NCBI GenBank assembly: GCA_018822545.1
Contig: JAHJKA010000071.1
Coordinates: forward strand, 78,839 to 117,007
DNA from: Pseudomonadota bacterium
GTDB taxonomy: Bacteria > Desulfobacterota > Desulfobulbia > Desulfobulbales > SURF-16
Reading direction: 5' to 3'
Length of the DNA: 38,169 nucleotides
The notes under the pieces were generated by a model that saw nothing but the letters and a program-made list of their open reading frames with translations, did no database searches and was not told where the DNA came from. How positions within the stretch are numbered: the first letter of the stretch is position 1; the number at the start of each line of letters is the position of its first letter. Positions 23,972 to 30,434 of the stretch are shown here, in pieces. The translations under genes and the position numbers were made by a program.

Positions 23972-25314
23972 ATAAAATAAGAATACTTGTTGTTGACGAT
24001 GAAAAGATAGCCGTGCGCAACCTTCAGCATATCCTCGAAAAAGAGGGGTATGAGGTGGAAACTGCGTCGGGTGGTGCCCAGGCTCTCCAAGTGCTCGATC
24101 GCGCTGAGGATAACGAATTTGATCTGGTCCTCACCGATCTGAAGATGCCCGGGGTGGACGGCATGGCGGTGCTTGCCAAGACCAAGTTGCGTTATCCTGA
24201 CGCTGAGGTCATCATGATAACCGGCTATGCCACCGTTGACTCGGCCATAGAGGCCCTGAAGGCCGGGGCTTATCATTATATCGCCAAACCCTTCAAACTT
24301 GATGAGGTGCGGCGGGTGGTGAAAGAGGCCCTGGAAAAACAGGTGCTCAAGCGAGAAAACCGGCAATTGAAGGAAAAGCTGGCCAAGGCCCAGGGTCTAT
24401 CGATTATTACCGATGATCCCCAGATGCGGGAGCTGTTGCGGACTGCCCGCCACATCGCCAAGGGCGAGGTCAGTATCTTGATCACCGGCGAGTCCGGAAC
24501 GGGTAAAGAGCTCATGGCCCGCTATCTCCATGAAAATAGTCCGCGCGTGGCCGGGCCTTTTGTCGCTGTCAATTGCGGGGTGTTCACCGAGGAGCTGTTG
24601 TCCAATGAGTTGTTCGGCCATGAAAAGGGGGCTTTTACCGGCGCCGATCGGGAAAAAATAGGTCTGATTGCCTCGGCCGGTGGCGGCACCCTGTTCCTCG
24701 ATGAGATCACCGAGATGTCCCTGGGCATGCAGGTTAAGTTGCTGCGTGCCCTTCAGGAAAAGGAGATCCAGCCCTTGGGGGCCGTGCAGCCCATCAAGAT
24801 TAATGTTCGTTTTGTGGCGGCCACCAACAGGGACATTCTGAAGATGGTCCGGGAAGGGCTTTTTCGCCAGGACCTCTATTTTCGCATCAATGTCATGAAT
24901 ATCCACCTGCCCCCCCTGGCTGAGAGGCGCAAGGATATCCCTCTGCTCACCAAGCATTTTGTCGACAAGTACAACTCACGCATGGGCAAAAACGTTACCG
25001 AGGTGGCCCCCGAGGCCATGCAGCAGCTTAAAGACTACGACTATCCCGGGAATATCCGTGAACTGGAGAACATTGTCGAGCGGGCCGTGGTGTTGGCCCG
25101 GGGTGATACCATTGAAAGCGAACATCTGCCGGAGATGGCGGTGCACACCTATCGAACCCCCAAGGGCGCCCTGCCCTCCCTGGATGAGCAAGAGCGATCT
25201 TATATAGAGCTTGTTTTGGAGCAGACCCAGGGCAACCGCACCAAGGCCGCGGAAATTCTGGGTATTGATCGGGTGTCATTATGGCGGAAACTCAAAAAAT
25301 ATATGCTTGAGTGA
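23968..25314 (+). CDS. NtrC-family sigma-54 response regulator
   Basis: The 448-residue protein has a receiver domain (D10, D11, D57 in DLVLTDLKMPG, K107 in AKPF), a central AAA+ domain with GESGTGKE (174-181), an intact GAFTGA loop (221-226), FRQDLYFRINVM, and a C-terminal Fis-type HTH (NRTKAAEILGIDRVSLWRKL). Such proteins bind enhancer-like dyads and activate sigma-54 polymerase when phosphorylated. It is coupled to the preceding kinase. Its receiver is similar to that inside the Lon-type protease (both have DL-VTDLKM-GVDGM), suggesting that the protease domain was copied from a regulator of this kind. Confidence 0.96.
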   Translation: MNKIRILVVDDEKIAVRNLQHILEKEGYEVETASGGAQALQVLDRAEDNEFDLVLTDLKMPGVDGMAVLAKTKLRYPDAEVIMITGYATVDSAIEALKAGAYHYIAKPFKLDEVRRVVKEALEKQVLKRENRQLKEKLAKAQGLSIITDDPQMRELLRTARHIAKGEVSILITGESGTGKELMARYLHENSPRVAGPFVAVNCGVFTEELLSNELFGHEKGAFTGADREKIGLIASAGGGTLFLDEITEMSLGMQVKLLRALQEKEIQPLGAVQPIKINVRFVAATNRDILKMVREGLFRQDLYFRINVMNIHLPPLAERRKDIPLLTKHFVDKYNSRMGKNVTEVAPEAMQQLKDYDYPGNIRELENIVERAVVLARGDTIESEHLPEMAVHTYRTPKGALPSLDEQERSYIELVLEQTQGNRTKAAEILGIDRVSLWRKLKKYMLE

Positions 25315-25339
25315 AAAGCAGTGGGCGGCCTTGTTTTTT

Positions 25340-25355
25340 TGGGGAAAATGTTGCA
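25340..25355 (+). promoter_or_regulatory. Weak sigma-54 promoter candidate before the TSUP gene
   Basis: TGGGGAAAATGTTGCA has the GG and GC doublets at correct spacing and TTGCA, but CACG is replaced by GGAA. It lies about 190 bases before the TSUP start and next to a TTGCAAC dyad, so it is only a candidate. Confidence 0.28.
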
Positions 25356-25357
25356 TG

Positions 25358-25377
25358 TTGCAACGGTACTGTTGCAA
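25358..25377. promoter_or_regulatory. Dyad TTGCAAC-N6-GTTGCAA
   Basis: Seven-base perfect arms around GGTACT, in a block that repeats GTTGCA three times (25350-25377). It sits between the second regulator and the TSUP gene and resembles the dyad at 20225-20256, so the same protein may bind both. Confidence 0.45.
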
Positions 25378-25547
25378 AAAAGAAAAAAAATAGCTGGACA
25401 CCGCCATTGATGAGCATTATGAATAGCGCGGTTGGCAGTGGGGAGGGAACCCTGCCTGGTCTATCTATTATATTGTAATCACTTAATTTTATAGGTGATA
25501 TGAGCTGTATTTTGATGATTTTTTAAAATTATGAGGGGAGGAACGCA

Positions 25548-26528
25548 ATGTTGGGGAAAATGAAGGAAAGAGTCGGAGTTCTGCTTGCAGCACTCATCTG
25601 GTCAGTCATGCTCTGCCCGGCCCTGGTCTGGGCCAGTGAGGCGACTGCTGAATCGCCGGTGCCGATCAGCGCTGCCGGGGACTGGTGGCATTGGCCGCTG
25701 ATCCTGCTGGGTGTAACGTTTATTATGGGCATCATTGCCGTACTGGGCGGTGTTGGCGGCGGCGTGTTGTTCGTACCGATCATCAGCGGCTTCTTCCCGT
25801 TCCATCTTGATTTTGTCCGCGGCACCGGTCTGCTTGTTGCCCTCTGCGGCGCCCTGGCCGCCGGCCCTGGTCTGCTCAAGGCCAATCTGGCCAGTCTCCG
25901 TCTGGCATTGCCGGTGGCCCTGATCGCTTCCACCATGGCCATTGTCGGTGCCATGGTTGGTCTGGCCCTGCCCACCCATATCGTCCAGCTTGCCCTTGGT
26001 GGTACCATCCTTGGTATTGTCGCGATCATGCTGATCGCCAAAAAATCGGCAGTTCCTGATGTCAAGGAGGCGGACGCACTCTCTTCTGCCTTGAGGATCT
26101 GCGGTGTATATCACGACCAGGCCACTAACGAGACCATCAACTGGAAGGTTCATCGTACTATCCCTGGCTTGCTGACCTTTATCATCATCGGCTTTATGGC
26201 AGGAATGTTCGGTCTTGGTGCCGGTTGGGCCAATGTCCCGGTCCTCAATTTAATGATGGGCGCGCCGCTTAAGATCAGTGTGGCCACCAGTAAATTCCTG
26301 CTTTCCATCACCGACACCTCTGCCGCCTGGATCTATCTGAACAAGGGTTGTGTTATCCCGATGATGGTCGTTCCTTCGTTGATCGGCATTATGCTGGGTT
26401 CCCTCGTCGGCGTTCGGCTGCTCAAGGTCGCCAAGCCGACCTTTATCCGTTGGATGGTTATCGCGATTCTGCTTTTCGCCGGAGTCAAGGCCGTAACGAA
26501 GGGCCTGAGCTCAATGGGCATCATGTAA
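25548..26528 (+). CDS. TSUP (TauE/SafE) family transporter
   Basis: The 326-residue membrane protein starts after a GAGG-GGAGG site. A signal-like first segment (10-27) is followed by about eight membrane helices. The two characteristic TSUP repeats are visible: GIIAVLGGVGGGVLFVPII near 65-83 and FMAGMFGLGAGWANVPVLNL near 210-230. TSUP proteins export or import small sulfur anions such as sulfite, sulfoacetate or thiosulfate-related compounds. Context (sulfur-linked cytochrome, rhodanese, small membrane partner) favours a sulfur anion, but substrate and direction cannot be read from sequence. Confidence 0.9.
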   Translation: MLGKMKERVGVLLAALIWSVMLCPALVWASEATAESPVPISAAGDWWHWPLILLGVTFIMGIIAVLGGVGGGVLFVPIISGFFPFHLDFVRGTGLLVALCGALAAGPGLLKANLASLRLALPVALIASTMAIVGAMVGLALPTHIVQLALGGTILGIVAIMLIAKKSAVPDVKEADALSSALRICGVYHDQATNETINWKVHRTIPGLLTFIIIGFMAGMFGLGAGWANVPVLNLMMGAPLKISVATSKFLLSITDTSAAWIYLNKGCVIPMMVVPSLIGIMLGSLVGVRLLKVAKPTFIRWMVIAILLFAGVKAVTKGLSSMGIM

Positions 26529-26547
26529 ATTACTGGAGGATATGATT

Positions 26548-26991
26548 ATGACTAATGAACCAACCCTGCAAGCAACCGAGGAGCAGCTGCTCTACGCCAA
26601 TCTCCTTGGCAAAGGCATGTTAATTGGCCTGGCGATGATGTTTGTCACCTTCGCCCTCTATGTATTTGGCATCATAAAGCCCGTGGTGCCCTTGGACCAG
26701 GTTGCCAGTATGTGGACCCAGCCGGTCCATGAGTATCTCGTCTCGGTGAACGAAAATTTTCTCCATGGTGATCATCTCATCACCGGTTGGGCCTGGATGC
26801 CTCTGCTCGGCAAGGGTGATTTTTTAAACTTTATGCCGATAGCGCTTCTGTCAGGTATCACCATTGTCTGCTACGCAGTCATTACGCCAGGTCTGTTTAG
26901 GCGTGGGGACAAAGCCATGGCAATTATGGCAGTTGCCGAGGTGCTTATCCTGTCCTTGGCTGCCAGCGGCCTGTTGGCTGTAGGGCATTAA
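26548..26991 (+). CDS. Small membrane protein, partner of the TSUP transporter
   Basis: The ATG at 26548 is preferred because GGAGGA ends 7 bases before it; the ATG at 26542 is too close to that site. The 147-residue product has three predicted membrane helices (about 20-45, 90-110 and 118-140) and a hydrophilic central loop (DQVASMWTQPVHEYL, LHGDHLITGWAWMPLLGKGD). Its last part (LLSGITIVCYAVITPGLFRR then GDKAMAIMAVAEVLILS) resembles the small DUF1634-type proteins often encoded beside TSUP transporters, but that assignment is tentative. It lies 19 bases after the transporter stop and is probably co-transcribed. Confidence 0.75.
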   Translation: MTNEPTLQATEEQLLYANLLGKGMLIGLAMMFVTFALYVFGIIKPVVPLDQVASMWTQPVHEYLVSVNENFLHGDHLITGWAWMPLLGKGDFLNFMPIALLSGITIVCYAVITPGLFRRGDKAMAIMAVAEVLILSLAASGLLAVGH

Positions 26992-27028
26992 CAGCGACCG
27001 TAGTACTCATTTTTTATTTATCTACACG

Positions 27029-27066
27029 AAGGGAGAGCAGCGGCGGTGCCGTTGTTCTCCCTTTTG
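27029..27066 (+). terminator. Rho-independent terminator of the TSUP unit
   Basis: Arms 27029-27044 and 27048-27063 pair over 16 positions (AAGGGAGA...TCTCCCTT outer part, CGGC-GGT-GCCG top), followed by TTTTG. It lies about 38 bases after the small membrane gene. Confidence 0.85.
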
Positions 27067-27151
27067 TTATGGCGCCGGGAACTGGGGTTTGGGTTGTGCA
27101 ACAGGCAGCATGGGCTTGGTGATCAAGGCCTTAACTGTAGAAGGGCGCCTG

Positions 27152-27802
27152 TTACTCTTTGGCCGGCAGAGAAAGCTTGTGGCCAGGGCATATTTTTATG
27201 CAGATGCCGCAGCGCATACAATCGCTGCTTTTCACATAGCCCTCATCTTTATAAGCACCGGGATAGGTTTCAATGGGGCAGGTTTTTTGGCACAGGCCGC
27301 ATTGTTTGCAACTGTCAGCCACTTGCAGGCGGAAGGTCTTAGGCGACAAAAAACCCTGGGAAAGGGCCATGGGGCAAATGCTGCACCAGGAGCGTGGTTT
27401 CCAGATAAGTCCTAGGGCGATGGCAAGGGCGGTGGACACCGTCCACATCATAACAAAGACCGCACCAACGGCCTTGGGCTCACCATTTGTCAGGAGGAGT
27501 CTGGTGGTGAGCAGGCTCATCATAAGGATAAAAACGATCCATTTGAACCACGGTTTTTTTAATACAGGGGGCATCTTCTTTTTTAGACTTACCTTCCCCA
27601 GGATCCTTTCGTGAAAGGCACCCATGGCGCAGATCCAGCCGCAATAATAGCGGCCACGGAACAAGGCCAGGATAATCATGACAGTCATGAAGGTGATGGC
27701 GATATAGCCCAGATAGGGCCAGATGGAGCCGCCAACAATGACCAGGGGCACCAAAGGGGTCATGAGCCATTGGAGACTTTTGCGGGTTTGTTGTTTGCGC
27801 AT
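27152..27802 (-). CDS. NapH/NosR-like membrane ferredoxin (4Fe-4S binding)
   Basis: The 216-residue protein has four to five membrane helices (about 15-50, 82-100, 112-135), the conserved CGWICAMGAF (54-63) and CSICPM motifs, and two C-terminal ferredoxin cluster motifs, CKQCGLCQKTCP and CMRCGICIKICP. This is the layout of NapH/NosR/RdxA-type proteins that pass electrons from the quinol pool or cytoplasmic donors toward periplasmic reductases or regulators. It is a compact stand-alone form without the NosR periplasmic domain. It faces the TSUP unit convergently, and no reductase gene is adjacent, so the acceptor is unknown. The frame at 27480-27770 is a shadow. Confidence 0.88.
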   Translation of the reverse strand: MRKQQTRKSLQWLMTPLVPLVIVGGSIWPYLGYIAITFMTVMIILALFRGRYYCGWICAMGAFHERILGKVSLKKKMPPVLKKPWFKWIVFILMMSLLTTRLLLTNGEPKAVGAVFVMMWTVSTALAIALGLIWKPRSWCSICPMALSQGFLSPKTFRLQVADSCKQCGLCQKTCPIETYPGAYKDEGYVKSSDCMRCGICIKICPGHKLSLPAKE

Positions 27803-28044
27803 TGGAGGTGGTTTTTTAGGAGCGGGAAGGCTCTGCTTGATGTCGATATGTAAGAAAATAATTAAATACTATTTAAGTAAAATATTAAACATGGTCAAGC
27901 TTTAATATTCCAGGAGATGAACATCAGGATGGCGTTGGTGTGGTGTTTGGTGCTCAAGAAGTCCGGCTCTATGCTGAAAATCAGGGCGGAGCAGGCACGG
28001 TGTTTATATCAAGTGCTCCTGGCCGGAGCTGAAACGGAGGATTG
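27803..28044. other. Intergenic region upstream of the NapH-like gene
   Basis: The 5' part of this stretch (27845-27905) is AT-rich and probably contains the minus-strand promoter of the NapH-like gene. The rest shows no gene or strong structure. Confidence 0.4.
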
Positions 28045-29112
28045 TTATCGATGTTTCTTGCCGGCAAGCAGGATCTTATAGGCCTCGGTGAGGCGGACAA
28101 AGATTTCGTGGTCGCCGCCGGTGTCGGGATGAAGACGCATGGCCTGCAGGCGGTAGAGGCGGGTGAGTTGCCGGTTGCTCATTTCTTTTAACTCTTTCAG
28201 GCTCGTTCCAAAAATTTCCTGATACTCCTCACTGCTGATTTTTTGAGCCGTCTCCGGAAAGCTGAATGTGCGGTGATCGTTCATGAAACGGCGGATGTGC
28301 TCGGCAAGTAAAGGGTTGCCGCCGTAGTCGTAATCCACCCACAGGCAGAGGTAGCGCTGGAGATATTCGGGCAGGTTGGCGTCTCGAACCATGCCCTGCC
28401 AAAAAGAGGTGTTGTCGGCCAGGGCGCAGAGTTCCTGGATAAAGAAGCTATCCACCTCATCTGACTCCAACATCTGCGGGGCTTGGCGGGCGTAGGATTG
28501 CTCGAAAAAGCGAGACAGGTGGAAAACGGCAAAGAGGTAGTTGCGGATCTCATCCTCGGCCAGGGAGGCCCGTTCCTGTTCGACAATGTATTGTTCGCGC
28601 TGATCGCGACTCATGCCGACGACACGGCGGGCCACCTTGGCTGGCAGCTGGTAAAGGCGGCTCTGGTCGATGGCGCCGTACATGAGGTAGTGGAGGCGCC
28701 GGCGGTCAAAATCGTGGAGCTCGCGCTGGATCGCCTCTTCCTGTGCGGCAGTCACCGGTGTACTGCCCTGATGGCCGCGACCGCGAAAGCGTTCAAGGTG
28801 GCGGCGAATCAGCGGGCTGACAAAAGGATAGAGCAGCTCTTCCAGGAGTTTTTCGGCATCTTTCACCTCCGCCTCAATCCGTTCAATCAATTCTTCTGCA
28901 ATATAGAAGCCCTGTTCGCCAATAGAGACGATGTATTGTGCCGGAGTGGTGCCAAGGGCAAAGATCTGGCGGGAAACCATACCGTGCAGCCGCTCATCCC
29001 ACGAGGAGAGGCGGAGAAAATAGGCGGGCGGATAGGCCATGACCTCCCGGGCCAGGTAGAGAGAGGGGGGATAGGGATGGGGCGATGCGGGGGGAGAGAC
29101 GTTAGAAGCCAT
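28045..29112 (-). CDS. Protein with C-terminal J (DnaJ) domain and unknown N-terminal part
   Basis: The 355-residue protein ends with a J domain (about 285-352): YQEIFGTSLKELKEMSNRQL, RLYRLQAMRLHPDTGGDHEI and AYKILL, with the HPD tripeptide at 328-330. The first 280 residues are helical and charged, with no recognised domain and no membrane span, Gly/Phe region or zinc module. Most J proteins carry the J domain at the N-terminus; a C-terminal J domain suggests a dedicated co-chaperone that presents a specific client bound by the N-terminal part to Hsp70 (DnaK). No chaperone gene is adjacent. The gene is followed by about 240 bases before the NapH-like gene. Confidence 0.78.
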   Translation of the reverse strand: MASNVSPPASPHPYPPSLYLAREVMAYPPAYFLRLSSWDERLHGMVSRQIFALGTTPAQYIVSIGEQGFYIAEELIERIEAEVKDAEKLLEELLYPFVSPLIRRHLERFRGRGHQGSTPVTAAQEEAIQRELHDFDRRRLHYLMYGAIDQSRLYQLPAKVARRVVGMSRDQREQYIVEQERASLAEDEIRNYLFAVFHLSRFFEQSYARQAPQMLESDEVDSFFIQELCALADNTSFWQGMVRDANLPEYLQRYLCLWVDYDYGGNPLLAEHIRRFMNDHRTFSFPETAQKISSEEYQEIFGTSLKELKEMSNRQLTRLYRLQAMRLHPDTGGDHEIFVRLTEAYKILLAGKKHR

Positions 29113-29250
29113 GGGTTCAGCTTAATATGGCCGCTGTCATGGTGGCAAGGAGTTTGCCGGCAGCCCTTCAACAAGCTCAGGGTCCAGGCCTGGAGGGACT
29201 ATTTGCAGAAGCACCCTTGAGGGGCTTCGCCAGAGAAAAAAGCAGTCGCC

Positions 29251-30288
29251 TCAAAACAGAGAGGGCTGTTGTTTGCGGGGCGGTGTTGCGAGGGGCGGCG
29301 TGTTTTCTTCCGTATCTTCCTCGGCTTGGGCGCTGTGGCCCTTGACAAAGAGGAAGCGTTCCAGGCTGCGCTGGTAATCGCTCCACTGGTAACCCTCCTC
29401 CTTGGCCTGGGCGCTCACCTTTTCAATGGTGTTGATCTTTGCGTCGAGATCATCAATGAAGTTGAGGGCAAAGCCCTCCAAGAGCATGGGCAGGGTGGGC
29501 GAGCCGAAGTCGTGGCGGCCGTGATGGCTGAGGAGGAGATGCTTTACCCGTACGGCCAGTTCTTCAGGGAAGTCCTTGATCTTGCTCACCCGTTCCTGGA
29601 TCATCTCCACCCCCAGCACCATATGGCCCACCAGCCGGCCGCTGTCGGAGTAGTCGAAGGTATGCGAGTCAAAGGAGAACTCCTTGATCTTGCCGATATC
29701 ATGGAGCATGGCCCCGGCCATGAGGAGCGACCGATCCAGGGAGGGGTAGAGTTTGCTGACACTATCGGCCAGCCTGGCCACCCCCAGGGTATGCTCAAGC
29801 AGGCCGCCCAGGTAGGCGTGATGCATGGCCTTGGCGGCGGGCGCCTTCTTGAAGACGGCGAAGAAATCCTCATCGTCAAAGAATTTGAGCAGCAGTTTCT
29901 TTATGAAGGGGTCGCTGACGGACTTGGCCAAGCCAACAAACTCGGCCGCCATCTTGTCCACGTCATATCTGGATGTGGGCACAAAGGCGCTGAAATCCAC
30001 GTCTTCATTGGGCACCCTGGCAAGGTCGGTGATGGAGAGTTGCAGGGTGTTGCGATAGGAGGAACAGCGGCCTTTGATGGCCACCACGGCTCCGGCCGGG
30101 CAATGGCGCTCCAGCTCATCGGCCCGTTCCCAGACCTTGGCCACCATCTCGCCGGATTTGTCCATCAACTTTAGCGACAGGTAGGGCTTGCCCGCCTTGG
30201 TCTCAAGTTTGCTGAGTTCCTGGACCATGAACAGGTCTTCAACCTGCTGACCGTCGGTGATGTCGGAGATAAAGTTTTTTTTGGTCAT
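29251..30288 (-). CDS. OB-fold/HD-domain phosphohydrolase, YhaM-like
   Basis: The 345-residue protein has an N-terminal OB-type nucleic acid binding domain (about 10-95: VEDLFMVQELSKLETKAGKP, SLKLMDKSG, RCSSYRNTLQLSI) and an HD domain (about 150-275). The HD domain shows H166 in LLEHT, H196-D197 in MLHDIGK, H222 and H255-H256 as likely metal ligands. The same order is found in YhaM/CBF1-type 3'-5' exoribonucleases. The C-terminal 30 residues are acidic then Pro-rich and likely disordered. It lies downstream of purL, separated by a palindromic element. RNA or DNA as substrate cannot be decided here. Confidence 0.85.
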   Translation of the reverse strand: MTKKNFISDITDGQQVEDLFMVQELSKLETKAGKPYLSLKLMDKSGEMVAKVWERADELERHCPAGAVVAIKGRCSSYRNTLQLSITDLARVPNEDVDFSAFVPTSRYDVDKMAAEFVGLAKSVSDPFIKKLLLKFFDDEDFFAVFKKAPAAKAMHHAYLGGLLEHTLGVARLADSVSKLYPSLDRSLLMAGAMLHDIGKIKEFSFDSHTFDYSDSGRLVGHMVLGVEMIQERVSKIKDFPEELAVRVKHLLLSHHGRHDFGSPTLPMLLEGFALNFIDDLDAKINTIEKVSAQAKEEGYQWSDYQRSLERFLFVKGHSAQAEEDTEENTPPLATPPRKQQPSLF

Positions 30289-30350
30289 GGTATTTGGAGC
30301 CCCTGTGGAAGAATGAAACAGAGGCGGGCTGTGTTATTGGAGCGGAAAAA

Positions 30351-30414
30351 TCGCCCGCAGGGGGCAGGCTCCCACAATGTGATTGGGCTTGTGGGAGCCT
30401 GCCCCTGCGGGCGA
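30351..30414. repeat. REP-like palindrome between purL and the HD gene
   Basis: Arms 30351-30377 and 30389-30414 are complementary over 26 bases with a single-base bulge and an 11-base loop. The outer part GTGGGAGCCTGCCCCTGCGG with GCGA resembles the GTGGGAGC...GCGA type of repetitive extragenic palindromes known from Pseudomonas. It may also act as a terminator or stabiliser after purL. Confidence 0.75.
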
Positions 30415-30434
30415 TTCAAAAGGGACTGTTGCTC

